A DNA stretch of 64,000 bases from an uncultured Prevotellaceae bacterium (GTDB lineage: Bacteria > Bacteroidota > Bacteroidia > Bacteroidales > Bacteroidaceae): positions 310,001 to 374,000 of the forward strand of contig ONDM01000001.1 in assembly GCA_900316585.1 (NCBI GenBank), read 5' to 3'. Position numbers and translations under genes: made by a program. The notes under the pieces were generated by a model. It saw only the letters and a program-made list of their open reading frames with translations. It ran no database searches and was not told the origin of the DNA. The first letter of the stretch is position 1. The number at the start of each line of letters is the position of its first letter. Below, piece after piece: positions 17,829 to 26,276 of the stretch.

Positions 17829-17973
17829 CGTTTTCAAGTTTATGTTTTCTAGCCGTAAAATTAAGAAAAAATATCAAGAAACGGGAACTTCGCAAAAAAT
17901 TGTACGGAATCCTCTCGCTTTTCCGGAATAATCAGTAATTTTACACCAAACAATAACTGAAAAACATAAACCT

Positions 17974-19560
17974 ATGAAACACACAGCACGCGCAGCAGCC
18001 CTTCTGGCAGGCTGCCTCCTTACCTTGAACGTAAATGCACAGGACTTTGACCCACCTACCTTGGGATGGAGCTCCTGGAACACTTTTGCCCTGAACATCA
18101 CGGAAGATGTCATCTGCCGGCAGGCCGATGCCATGGTCAGCACCGGACTGGCAAAGGCAGGCTACAAGAACATCAACATCGACGACGGATACTGGAACGG
18201 ACGCGACAGCAACGGTCAGCTCCGCATCAATACCCAGAAATTCCCGAACGGCATGCGCGTGATAGCCGACTATATCCACAAGCTAGGCCTCACGGCAGGT
18301 ATCTACTCCGATGCAGGCGACAATACCTGTGGCTCCGGACAGAAAGAGCCTTGGGGATGTGGCGTGGGACTGGCAGGATATGAGGAAGCCGACTGCCACA
18401 CCTACTTTATCGACTGGGACTATGACTTTATCAAGGTGGACTTCTGCGGTGGAAACCACATGAGTCTGGACGAGCGTCTCCAGTACACCAAGATCAGCAA
18501 GGCTATCGCCAAGACTGCCAAGGAGAAAGGAAAGAAAATCACCTTCAACGTATGCCGATGGGCCTACCCAGGTACCTGGATCAGCGACATAGCCGACTCC
18601 TGGAGAACCACCGGTGACATCTACGACGACTGGAAATCCGTGAAGAGCATCATCAACGAGAACCTCTACCTCCAGGCATACACCGGAAACGGACACTACA
18701 ATGACATGGACATGATGGAGATAGGCCGCAGCATGAACGAGAACGAGGAACGTACGCACATGGCCTACTGGTGCATTGCCAGCTCACCCCTGCTCATCGG
18801 TTGCGACATGACCACCCTGCGTCAGTCGTCCTTGAACCTCCTCACCAACCCCGACCTGCTGGCCATGAACCAGGACAAGCTGGGAATAGGCGCTCCCGTG
18901 ATTCAGCGTGAAGGCGAAGTCTATGTGGTAGCCAAGGATATGGAGAAGCTGCACGGAAAGAAACGTGCCGTAGTGGTGATGAACCTCAGCGACCAGGAGC
19001 AGACCATCAACGTGGACCTCTCCAAGCTGGAGTTCAAAGGCCTGGTAAGTGTACACGACTGCTTCACCAAGGCTGAGACCAAGGCTGAAGGCACCATGAA
19101 AGTGACCATCCCTGCACACGGTTCACAAGCCTACTTCATGAAAGGGAGCCGTGCCATGCGTCATCTCTATGAGGCCGAAGAAGGCTGGCTTCGCGAGTAT
19201 CAGGAACTCAATGCTAACCGAATCACAGCCCATCCGGCCGAGGCATCCGGTGCCAGCAAGGGAGCCTATGTAACCAACCTGGGTACCAGCCTGCTGAACT
19301 ACCTGGAGTGGAAGAATATCTACGCCCCTTACACAGGCTACTACGACATCACCATCCACTATGCCTGTGCCGACACCCGAGGCCTGGAAATCCGCGTGAA
19401 CGGCTTCGTTGAGACCGGCTTCCCGTCACTCACCACCGGTTCCGACGACAGTTTCAACACCGTCAATGTCACCCTGAAGTTGGAGAAAGGCATGAACTCC
19501 ATCCGGCTGAACAACCCTACCGGTCCGGCACCAAACATCGACTGCATCTACATCCGATAA
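17974..19560 (+). CDS. GH27 alpha-galactosidase with C-terminal carbohydrate-binding module
   Basis: This exported enzyme should remove terminal alpha-galactose. The signal peptide is MKHTARAAALLAGCLLTLNVNAQ. The GH27 domain (residues about 25-390) contains LGWSSWNTF, NINIDDGYW, DFIKVDFCGG (nucleophile Asp) and SWRTTGDI (acid/base Asp). The last ~135 residues, starting HLYEAEEGWLREY and ending NIDCIYIR, resemble a CBM35/CBM6-type beta-sandwich. It stands alone, with a terminator directly after the stop. Confidence 0.93.
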   Translation: MKHTARAAALLAGCLLTLNVNAQDFDPPTLGWSSWNTFALNITEDVICRQADAMVSTGLAKAGYKNINIDDGYWNGRDSNGQLRINTQKFPNGMRVIADYIHKLGLTAGIYSDAGDNTCGSGQKEPWGCGVGLAGYEEADCHTYFIDWDYDFIKVDFCGGNHMSLDERLQYTKISKAIAKTAKEKGKKITFNVCRWAYPGTWISDIADSWRTTGDIYDDWKSVKSIINENLYLQAYTGNGHYNDMDMMEIGRSMNENEERTHMAYWCIASSPLLIGCDMTTLRQSSLNLLTNPDLLAMNQDKLGIGAPVIQREGEVYVVAKDMEKLHGKKRAVVVMNLSDQEQTINVDLSKLEFKGLVSVHDCFTKAETKAEGTMKVTIPAHGSQAYFMKGSRAMRHLYEAEEGWLREYQELNANRITAHPAEASGASKGAYVTNLGTSLLNYLEWKNIYAPYTGYYDITIHYACADTRGLEIRVNGFVETGFPSLTTGSDDSFNTVNVTLKLEKGMNSIRLNNPTGPAPNIDCIYIR

Positions 19561-19562
19561 CA

Positions 19563-19599
19563 CAAAAAAGGCCCGCAGCATGCTGCGAGCCTTTTTTTA
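19563..19599. terminator. bidirectional intrinsic terminator
   Basis: The hairpin GGC-C-CGCAGCA/TGCTGCG-A-GCC is flanked by an A-run on the left and a T-run on the right, so it can end both the GH27 transcript (+) and the convergent lipoprotein transcript (-). Confidence 0.9.
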
Positions 19600-19615
19600 T
19601 CATTTGAAGAAACGA

Positions 19616-21520
19616 TTAATCATCTATCTTCTCACCATCTACTGAAGATATCCTGATGGTTGCGGAATCTTCATCCTTACCCTGATGTACTTTTACATCC
19701 CGGTAGATGTACGTTCCGAGCTTCACGTTCGTGTCACCGTCGATGATATCCCAGATAACTGAGTAAGTGCCTTCAACCAGACCGATTCTTGCCTCATCGC
19801 CCTTCCCGTAGGAAGTAGTCAGTTGAGCCACAGGATCCTTGTCCTCTTCTCCGCTCTTGTAGAACTTCACATGAGCCATCTCGTTGCTGGAAGCGTTACG
19901 CAGGCGAATGAAGCCCCAAGGAGTACGGTCAGGATTGCTAAGCGTCCAAGCCTTCTCCGGAACATTGACCGTATGAGTAGCTTTATTGCTGTCATATTCC
20001 ACAGAACCGCGCCAGTGATACCAAGTGGCGTAAACCAGTTTAACCTTGACCCGGAGGCTGAACTGCTTGGTGTCACCATCCTTGACTGCACTGGAAGGAA
20101 CATGCCATACCCAGTTTGAATGGCCAGAGAACTCCGTACGTACAGGAGCCGGGAAATTCTGGTTTATTTTTGCCCAGTCATCCCAATCATCGGTCAGCTT
20201 CACGTTCTCAGACCAGTAGTGATATTTCGCGGTCGGAGAAGAAGAATCCAAAGAGAAGTTGATAGTTTGCAGTGTGTAGTTGGTAGAACTGGAGATGGTA
20301 ACTCCGCAAGAGTACTGTTTAGTGGCAGTAGGTCCCGTTGATGTCGCACCAGCGCTCATTGTACCTGTAAGGGTCACCGAAGTACCCTCTGAGTAGCTCT
20401 TCGAGCTGTTCGGATTCTCAGGAACAGGACGGTTGTAGTATACCAGGCCGTCAATTGGAGAACCATCGCTGTTCACCAAGCTTGTCTCCACATCCATTTG
20501 GTCGAACCAGAACCCGTAAATACGGTTCCGGGTCCAGCCGTGCTCCCCTACATAAGGTCCCCACATGCTCTGGTTGTGCGGAGTGATGGTAGAAACCACG
20601 CCGTAGTAGTCACCCGCTTTGTCTTCTCCATTAGCCGACTGGATATATACCGGAAAGATATGGAAGTCCATGCTGATGGAACCGCTCTTGTACAGATAGT
20701 CTGGATCACTAAAAGTAGCCTTGTCAATGTACGCATTGATAGAGAAAGGATAGTTGTAGGTCAAGAACTGTCCTTCTGTCTCCAGATTCGCCTTCAGGTG
20801 GTCATAATCAGGTGTAACCTGAACATCCTTTGCTGCCATGTGGTCAATCTTGGACAGCCAAGCCACGAAAGGATCCATACGGGTGTGGAAGTAATTCTCG
20901 TTATGAACCCAGTCATTGTCGTAATCGGTCACGGCAGCTCCTCCGTCGGTGCGACTGAGTTTCTTGTTCACCTCAATCAGCTCTCTCCACTCACTTTCCG
21001 TCATGCTGGATTCTCCACCCGACGCACTTGGAGCAACCTCAGGTTCATCATACCACACATACTGATACGTAGCACCGTTGGCACCCATCCTGAAACAGTT
21101 CATCGTAACGGTCATCCCTCCGGCATCACCGGGAGCACTTGTCTGAGGTGTAATGCCAAACGAGCTCACATCTGCACCTTCCGGCGTAATCAGGAAAGCA
21201 CCCCTTTCCAGGGCTTTCATAATCTGCTCACTGTTGGAGGTCAGTGCCCCTGTATTGGCAAAAATAATTGCAGCGTTACTATAACTTCCATTCACTGGGA
21301 AACGCTCCCGGATTACTTCCTGAAGAGCAGCCGGATAAGCAGACAGATCTTCTATAACGGTAGGAAGCAGACATTTATCCCAATTGGGATAAGGATTCAC
21401 CACAATGTTGTTTGCATTATCCACGATAGGCGGATTAACGTAGATTTCATCATCATCACATGCAGTCAAGCCCATCATGAGAAGGCCTGCCAGCAAACCA
21501 AGATACTTTGTTGATTTCAT
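19616..21520 (-). CDS. large lipoprotein of unknown function
   Basis: A 634-residue lipoprotein with the signal MKSTKYLGLLAGLLMMGLTAC followed by DDDE, an acidic run that in Bacteroidetes often marks export to the cell surface. The body is beta-rich (for example STNYTLQTINFSLDSSS and KQFSLRVKVKLVYATWYHWRGSVEYD). I recognise no domain. It ends convergently with the GH27 gene at a shared terminator. Surface glycan or adhesion roles are possible but not supported by any motif. Confidence 0.75.
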   Translation of the reverse strand: MKSTKYLGLLAGLLMMGLTACDDDEIYVNPPIVDNANNIVVNPYPNWDKCLLPTVIEDLSAYPAALQEVIRERFPVNGSYSNAAIIFANTGALTSNSEQIMKALERGAFLITPEGADVSSFGITPQTSAPGDAGGMTVTMNCFRMGANGATYQYVWYDEPEVAPSASGGESSMTESEWRELIEVNKKLSRTDGGAAVTDYDNDWVHNENYFHTRMDPFVAWLSKIDHMAAKDVQVTPDYDHLKANLETEGQFLTYNYPFSINAYIDKATFSDPDYLYKSGSISMDFHIFPVYIQSANGEDKAGDYYGVVSTITPHNQSMWGPYVGEHGWTRNRIYGFWFDQMDVETSLVNSDGSPIDGLVYYNRPVPENPNSSKSYSEGTSVTLTGTMSAGATSTGPTATKQYSCGVTISSSTNYTLQTINFSLDSSSPTAKYHYWSENVKLTDDWDDWAKINQNFPAPVRTEFSGHSNWVWHVPSSAVKDGDTKQFSLRVKVKLVYATWYHWRGSVEYDSNKATHTVNVPEKAWTLSNPDRTPWGFIRLRNASSNEMAHVKFYKSGEEDKDPVAQLTTSYGKGDEARIGLVEGTYSVIWDIIDGDTNVKLGTYIYRDVKVHQGKDEDSATIRISSVDGEKIDD

Positions 21521-21583
21521 AATCGTATAGTATTTAGTAAATTCGTTTCATTTTCACCACGGGGAAAAAACCAAGCGAGAGAA

Positions 21584-22117
21584 TCACATTTCGCGGTCCT
21601 TGCCCTCTATACAGTTCTCAAACTGCTGTTTGATAGAGATTTCCGGAGCATCCAGGTCCAGGAAGTCGTCCACCTTCCATTCCCCATCCTCATACACCAG
21701 ATAGAGACGGATCTGCGTGTCGGAACCCATGTTCTGGATACGTACCACCGCAGTAGCACGGTCGGCAGCGGCGTCCACCACCTCCACATCCTCCAGTTTC
21801 AGGTTCTGGCTGTCCTGAGCCATAATCCAGTAGTCCCAGTCCACCACCATCTCGTCTATCTCACGAGCCTTCTTCTCCTTGCCCAGGAAATCCTTGGAAA
21901 GCCACTCCTTGTTCTCCTTGCCCACGGTCACCTCCTTGTAGATGTCGGTCACGGAGCTCTTCACATAGTCCCAAGAGCCGTCGTAGTCGCAGACACCCAG
22001 TACGGAATCGTTGTCCTCCGCCCCACTTGCAGCCTTATCCGAAGAGCCACCTGTACAAGCGCACAACGCAAAGGCCGAAGCCAGACAAAAAATCAATTTT
22101 TTCATTGTATACTTCAT
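21584..22117 (-). CDS. lipoprotein of unknown function (DUF3828-like size)
   Basis: A 177-residue lipoprotein with lipobox FALCAC, then a GGSSDKAASGAEDNDS linker. The mature part includes ATAVVRIQNMGSDTQIRLYLVYEDGEWKVDDFLDL, a pattern seen in small periplasmic NTF2/cystatin-like proteins (DUF3828-type), but I am not sure of the family. The Met four codons in (22105) is an alternative start. It has its own two-box promoter just upstream. Confidence 0.72.
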   Translation of the reverse strand: MKYTMKKLIFCLASAFALCACTGGSSDKAASGAEDNDSVLGVCDYDGSWDYVKSSVTDIYKEVTVGKENKEWLSKDFLGKEKKAREIDEMVVDWDYWIMAQDSQNLKLEDVEVVDAAADRATAVVRIQNMGSDTQIRLYLVYEDGEWKVDDFLDLDAPEISIKQQFENCIEGKDREM

Positions 22118-22170
22118 TTTTTAATATTCCAACAATCATTCAGAAAGCCACACGACTCTCCTTAAAATTG

Positions 22171-22202
22171 CAAATATATGGTTTTTCGGACACATATACA
22201 AA
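22171..22202 (-). promoter_or_regulatory. promoter of the 22.1-kb lipoprotein gene
   Basis: The minus strand reads TTTG (22199-22202), 20 bp, then TATATTTG (22171-22178): a full Bacteroidetes promoter match, about 54 bp before the start. Confidence 0.8.
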
Positions 22203-22263
22203 AAAAATGCAAAAAACGATGCCCGAAGGGGCAGAAGAGCAGGGAAAATGGAATACACCTAAA

Positions 22264-22296
22264 CAAAAAGACGGGACTCCATCATGGAATCCCGTC
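22264..22296 (-). terminator. intrinsic terminator after the HMA gene
   Basis: The hairpin GACGGGA-C-TCC / GGA-A-TCCCGTC (22270-22296) is followed on the minus strand by CTTTTTGTTT. It lies 53 bp after the stop of the heavy-metal-binding protein gene. Confidence 0.8.
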
Positions 22297-22348
22297 ATCT
22301 TCTCCTTTGTCCTAAAAGATCTATCTATTTAAATTCTAAAAAAGTATC

Positions 22349-22741
22349 TTACTTCTTTTCGCCTTCGCAGCAGTCGCCCCCATGCTGGTGCTCACCATGC
22401 TTGTGCTCCTTGGCAGCAGCACCCTCATGCTTCTCACAGTTAGCACATTTCTTGCCAGCTACAGAAGCCTCGAAACGACCAGCCTTCAAGTCCTCTATCA
22501 GCTTAGCCTCGTTGGTCACAGCATCATCGTACTTTACGGTCACGGTCTGCTCCTCCAGGTTTACAGCCACTTCCTTCACACCCTTGTCGGCAGTCAGCGC
22601 ATTCTCAGCACGCTTGGCACAGTTCTGGCAGTGCATAGCAGTTTCCTGGCTAATCTGAAGAACCACAGTCTTAACATCACCTGCAAAACAGTTTACGGTA
22701 GCCATCACCAAGGCAATCAGCAAAAGATTCAATTTCTTCAT
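22349..22741 (-). CDS. exported heavy-metal-associated (HMA) domain protein with Cys/His tail
   Basis: This periplasmic metal-binding protein probably handles copper or a similar soft metal. The ATG at 22741 gives a clean signal peptide (MKKLNLLLIALVMATVNCFAG). The HMA domain follows with MHCQNCAKRAENAL (CxxC ligand pair) and a normal beta-alpha-beta order. A C-terminal tail of about 35 residues adds CANCEKHEG, HKHGEHQHGG and DCCEGEKK, a second metal-binding region not part of the HMA fold. It has its own promoter and terminator, so it is monocistronic. Confidence 0.88.
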   Translation of the reverse strand: MKKLNLLLIALVMATVNCFAGDVKTVVLQISQETAMHCQNCAKRAENALTADKGVKEVAVNLEEQTVTVKYDDAVTNEAKLIEDLKAGRFEASVAGKKCANCEKHEGAAAKEHKHGEHQHGGDCCEGEKK

Positions 22742-22772
22742 TTCAGTATATTTAATTGTTAGTATTCGGATG

Positions 22773-22803
22773 CAAAAATACACATTTTCCTAAATATTCC
22801 AAA
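22773..22803 (-). promoter_or_regulatory. promoter of the HMA gene
   Basis: The minus strand reads TTTG (22800-22803), 19 bp, then TATTTTTG (22773-22780), about 31 bp before the HMA start. Confidence 0.78.
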
Positions 22804-22906
22804 TACCTAGTAAAAGGTATTTTTAAAATTGTTCGTTATCACTCCAAAATTGGCCAGCTTAAGGATAAATTCTTCACATTTTACGTTCAATTTTTCCACT
22901 CTAAAG

Positions 22907-22957
22907 TAAATTTGCAAAAGCCCATAGCGTAAAAAAACATCTCCATACTTATATTTG
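22907..22957 (+). promoter_or_regulatory. two tandem -7 boxes upstream of the 63-aa gene
   Basis: TAAATTTG (22907-22914) and TATATTTG (22950-22957) both match TAnnTTTG on the plus strand. They predict leaders of roughly 70 and 110 nt for the gene at 23028. Neither has a TTTG at the ideal distance. Confidence 0.45.
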
Positions 22958-23027
22958 CAACGAAAACTGAAATATGTGCTTTTGTGTATTAAATTAATAA
23001 GGTATTATTTATTCTACATTTTATGGT

Positions 23028-23219
23028 ATGAACATATTTAACTTGTTTAAGAAGAGAAGCTACAAAGACTCATCTCGACGTGAAATCTACGAGGAGATTG
23101 CCCAGCTGCTGGACACTACCCCTCAGCGCGTCTATGAAATAGCCCATGGCAAGCGACCCAAGGACGTGAAAGACGACAAAATAGTCACACAACTTATCAT
23201 ACGAGGTATTATCCACTAA
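23028..23219 (+). CDS. small conserved-looking protein, possible HTH
   Basis: A 63-residue basic protein, MNIFNLFKKRSYKDSSRREIYEEIAQLLDTTPQRVYEIAHGKRPKD and a short tail. The stretch EEIAQLLDTTPQRVYEIAHGKR reads like the helix-turn-helix of Xre-type regulators (A-x-x-L-x-x-S/T-x-x-x-V-y-x-I-x-x-G-x-R), so DNA binding is a reasonable guess. It has its own promoter region and terminator and lies upstream of nrdDG. No partner gene is evident. Confidence 0.72.
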   Translation: MNIFNLFKKRSYKDSSRREIYEEIAQLLDTTPQRVYEIAHGKRPKDVKDDKIVTQLIIRGIIH

Positions 23220-23240
23220 AACCTAAACCTATGTCGCTGG

Positions 23241-23280
23241 AAAGCCATGCAGAGCAAATTGCCTGCGTGGCTTTTTTCTT
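23241..23280 (+). terminator. intrinsic terminator of the 63-aa gene
   Basis: The arms GCCATGCAG and CTGCGTGGC (one G-T wobble) enclose a 10-nt loop and are followed by TTTTTTCTT. Confidence 0.85.
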
Positions 23281-23327
23281 GTCCGAAATTTCCACGGAAT
23301 TCATTGAGTTCCAACACTTAAAAAATT

Positions 23328-23406
23328 TTTTGGAAAACTTTTGGTGTAAGGAAAAATCATAAAATGCACATTTTCAACGATTTAACTTTTCGTTTTGGAA
23401 AACTTT
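23328..23406. repeat. direct repeat upstream of nrdD
   Basis: The 14-mer TTTTGGAAAACTTT occurs twice, at 23328-23341 and 23393-23406, 65 bp apart, in the 313-bp gap before nrdD. Both copies lie upstream of the nrdD promoter (23436-23467). They are candidate binding sites for a regulator of anaerobic nucleotide reduction; they do not look like NrdR boxes. Confidence 0.5.
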
Positions 23407-23435
23407 ATTTTTTTCAATAAATAATTGTGTTTTCT

Positions 23436-23467
23436 TTTGGAGAATTCAAATATGTGCCTTACCTTTG
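23436..23467 (+). promoter_or_regulatory. promoter of nrdDG
   Basis: TTTG (23436-23439), a 20-bp spacer, then TACCTTTG (23460-23467): a full match to the Bacteroidetes promoter, giving a leader of about 60 nt before nrdD. Confidence 0.85.
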
Positions 23468-23533
23468 TAAATGTTTTCCGCAAATCTTAAAATCACAACT
23501 ATAAACAGGATAAAAAAATAAAGAAATAATACC

Positions 23534-25690
23534 ATGCAAGTAATCAAAAGAGACGGTTCGACCGAAAAATTTGACAGAGCAAAAATCAAGAATGCCATTG
23601 CAGGAGCATTCGAATCCATCAACAAGTATGATGCAGAGAAAATTGAGAACTTGGCTACCGACCTGAGCGAGAGTATCTCCGTTCGCGACGGCTACACCGT
23701 GGAAGAAATCCAGAACCGCGTGGAGCTCGCCCTCATGGAAAACGGTCACTATGAAGAAGCCAAATCCTACATCCTCTACCGTCAGCAGCATGCCGAGGCA
23801 CGCTTCATCAAGGAGCGCATCGACTACATGAACGAGTACAGCCAGTCTACCGACAACGCTGCTACCGCTTCAGAGACCGATGCCAATGCCAACGTCACCA
23901 TGAAGAACGTGGCAAACCTGGAAGGCGAAGTGTACAAGACCACCAACCGCATCATCCAGCGCCAGCGCATGAAAGACAAGCTGAACGCCCTCTATCCAGA
24001 GGTGGCACGCCAGTATGAGCTGGACCTGAACCACCACATCATCTATGCACACGACGAGGCATCCACCCCAGTGCTCAAGCAGTACTGCATGGCAGTGAGC
24101 CTCTACCCACTGATGACCGACGGCGTAGGAAACATCGACGGTGTAACCCCTGGCCCACCAAACGACCTCCAGTCGTTCAGCGGACAGATTACCAACCTCA
24201 CCTTCCTGCTCTCCTCCCAGTGTAAGGGAGCCGTAGCCTTCGGTGAATATTTCATCGTGCTGAACTACTACATCATCAGCGAGTTCGGAGAAAAATGGTA
24301 CGAGCACATGGACGATGTGGCAACTACCGACGTATGCCTCCAGCAGCGTACCGTACGCGACCACATCATCAAGGCTTTCAAGCAGTTTGTATGGGGCATC
24401 AACCAGCCTGCAGGAAACCGCTCCTACCAGTCGCCTTTCACCAACGTGTCCTACTATGACCACACCTACTTCGACTCCCTGTTCGGCGACTTCTTCTACC
24501 CCGACGGCACACAGCCAGAGTGGAAGGCCATCGACACCCTGCAGCGCATGTTCATGAAGTGGTTCAACAAGCTCCGCCTGAAACAAGTCCTCACCTTCCC
24601 GGTAGAGACCATGGCTATGGTTTACGACCCAAAGACCGGTGACATCATCGACAAGGAGTACAAGGACTTCACCGCAGAGATGTATGCCGAAGGACACTCC
24701 TTCTTCACCTACATCAGCGACAGTGCCGACTCCCTGGCATCCTGCTGCCGCTTGAAGAACGAGCTCACTGAGAACACCTTCAACCCGACTACCGGTCTGA
24801 CCGGTGTCATGACAGGTAGCTGCAACGTCATCACCCTGAACATCAGCCGCATCGTACAGGATGCTAAGCGCACCGTAGCCGGAACAGAGGCCGACCACGA
24901 CTTCTACAGCTTCCTGCGCCTGTACCTTACTAATATCCTGGAGCGCGTGTACAAGTATCACATCGCATACAAGACCATGCTCTACGAGATGGAAGACCGC
25001 AAGATGTTCGCAGCATCCAACGGAGGCTACATCTACATCAGCAAGCTGTACTCTACCATCGGCATCAACGGCCTGAACGAGGCAGCACGCTTCCTGGGAC
25101 TGAACGTGGACAACAATCCGAAGTACATCGAGTTCCTGCAGCTCATCCTGGGTACCATCAAGGAACAGAACAAGCTCCACAGCATCCACGACAAGAAGAG
25201 ACCGTTCCTGTTCAACTCCGAAGTTGTGCCAGCCGAAGGCCTGGGCGGAAAGAACTACCGCTGGGACAAGGAAGACGGCTACTGGGTACCACAGAACGAG
25301 AACCTGTACAACTCCTACTTCTACGATGCACACGACGATACCCGCGTACTGGACAAGTTCATCCTGCACGGACACCAGACCTACCAGTACACCGACGGCG
25401 GATCAGCCCTGCACTGCAACCTTCAGGATCACCTGTCTAAGGAGCAGTACCTCAAGCTCATCGACTTCGCCATCGAGAACGGCACGTCCTACTTCACCTA
25501 TAATATTCCAAACTCTAAGTGTGAAGACTGTGGCCACATCGTGAAGAAGCCTATCGACGAGTGCCCATGCTGCGGTTCCAAGAACATCACGCAGTACACC
25601 CGTATCATCGGCTACCTGAGACCAATCCCAGCCTTCGGGCGTGACCGCCAGATAGAAGCTGCGAAACGAACCTACAGCTGCAGTCTCTGA
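23534..25690 (+). CDS. nrdD: anaerobic ribonucleoside-triphosphate reductase
   Basis: NrdD makes dNTPs without oxygen using a glycyl radical. The N-terminal ATP-cone (MQVIKRDGSTEKFDRAKIKNAI to about residue 95) is an allosteric site. The catalytic domain follows, then the zinc-binding cysteines in CEDCGHIV and CPCCGSKN and the glycyl-radical loop RIIGYLRPI near the C-terminus, with Gly as the radical site. Length (718 residues) is normal. Its stop overlaps the nrdG start by one base (TGATG). Together with the kor operon this marks an anaerobe. Confidence 0.96.
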   Translation: MQVIKRDGSTEKFDRAKIKNAIAGAFESINKYDAEKIENLATDLSESISVRDGYTVEEIQNRVELALMENGHYEEAKSYILYRQQHAEARFIKERIDYMNEYSQSTDNAATASETDANANVTMKNVANLEGEVYKTTNRIIQRQRMKDKLNALYPEVARQYELDLNHHIIYAHDEASTPVLKQYCMAVSLYPLMTDGVGNIDGVTPGPPNDLQSFSGQITNLTFLLSSQCKGAVAFGEYFIVLNYYIISEFGEKWYEHMDDVATTDVCLQQRTVRDHIIKAFKQFVWGINQPAGNRSYQSPFTNVSYYDHTYFDSLFGDFFYPDGTQPEWKAIDTLQRMFMKWFNKLRLKQVLTFPVETMAMVYDPKTGDIIDKEYKDFTAEMYAEGHSFFTYISDSADSLASCCRLKNELTENTFNPTTGLTGVMTGSCNVITLNISRIVQDAKRTVAGTEADHDFYSFLRLYLTNILERVYKYHIAYKTMLYEMEDRKMFAASNGGYIYISKLYSTIGINGLNEAARFLGLNVDNNPKYIEFLQLILGTIKEQNKLHSIHDKKRPFLFNSEVVPAEGLGGKNYRWDKEDGYWVPQNENLYNSYFYDAHDDTRVLDKFILHGHQTYQYTDGGSALHCNLQDHLSKEQYLKLIDFAIENGTSYFTYNIPNSKCEDCGHIVKKPIDECPCCGSKNITQYTRIIGYLRPIPAFGRDRQIEAAKRTYSCSL

Positions 25691-26169
25691 TGCTGAAGTA
25701 CGTTGACGTAAAAGAGGTCTTTGCCGAGATTCCCGACGAGATAACCCTGGCTATCAGCATCAGTCAGTGCCCCCTGCGCTGCAAAGGATGCCACAGCCAG
25801 TATCTCTGGGAAGACATCGGTGACGAGCTGAACACAGAATCCCTGTCGGCACTGCTGACAGGGCATATTGGAGTCACCTGCGTGTGCTTCATGGGAGGCG
25901 ACAATGACCCAGCCCAGGTAGACAACCTGGCAGCCTGGGTGAAAGCGAACCACCCCCGCGTACGTACCGCCTGGTACAGCGGAAGGGACACCATCTCCCC
26001 CCAGATACACCTCCAGAACCTGGACTACATCAAGATAGGACGGTACGATGAGAAACAAGGCCCCCTGAACAAGCAGGAGACCAACCAGATTCTCTACAAG
26101 GTAGAACAGTCGGTCGACGGAGAAGCCGTCCTAACCGACATCACCCACCGCTTCTGGAAACGCAGTTGA
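25690..26169 (+). CDS. nrdG: anaerobic ribonucleotide reductase-activating protein
   Basis: This radical-SAM activase installs the glycyl radical on NrdD. The 159 residues carry CPLRCKGC (CxxxCxxC, the [4Fe-4S]-SAM site) and VCFMGGDNDP, the glycine-rich SAM-binding segment. It is coupled to nrdD by a one-base stop/start overlap. The C-terminus DITHRFWKRS is normal for the group. Confidence 0.95.
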   Translation: MLKYVDVKEVFAEIPDEITLAISISQCPLRCKGCHSQYLWEDIGDELNTESLSALLTGHIGVTCVCFMGGDNDPAQVDNLAAWVKANHPRVRTAWYSGRDTISPQIHLQNLDYIKIGRYDEKQGPLNKQETNQILYKVEQSVDGEAVLTDITHRFWKRS

Positions 26170-26205
26170 CCACGCACAACCAACCTATTTAGGAACACTA
26201 TACAA

Positions 26206-26247
26206 AACGGCCTCCCCTCTATTTCTCAGAGCAGGAGGCCGTTCCCT
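26206..26247. terminator. hairpin between convergent nrdG and aldo/keto reductase genes
   Basis: The arms AACGGCCTCC (26206-26215) and GGAGGCCGTT (26234-26243) form a 10-bp stem. The following T-tracts are weak on both strands, so termination efficiency is uncertain. Confidence 0.6.
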
Positions 26248-26276
26248 TTCCTATATAAATTTTTCTCCGTACAGAC

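Noticed and set aside
23870-25375. 501-codon open frame antisense to nrdD
   Set aside because: It is the mirror of a highly conserved gene; the product is Val/Leu/Glu-biased without motifs.
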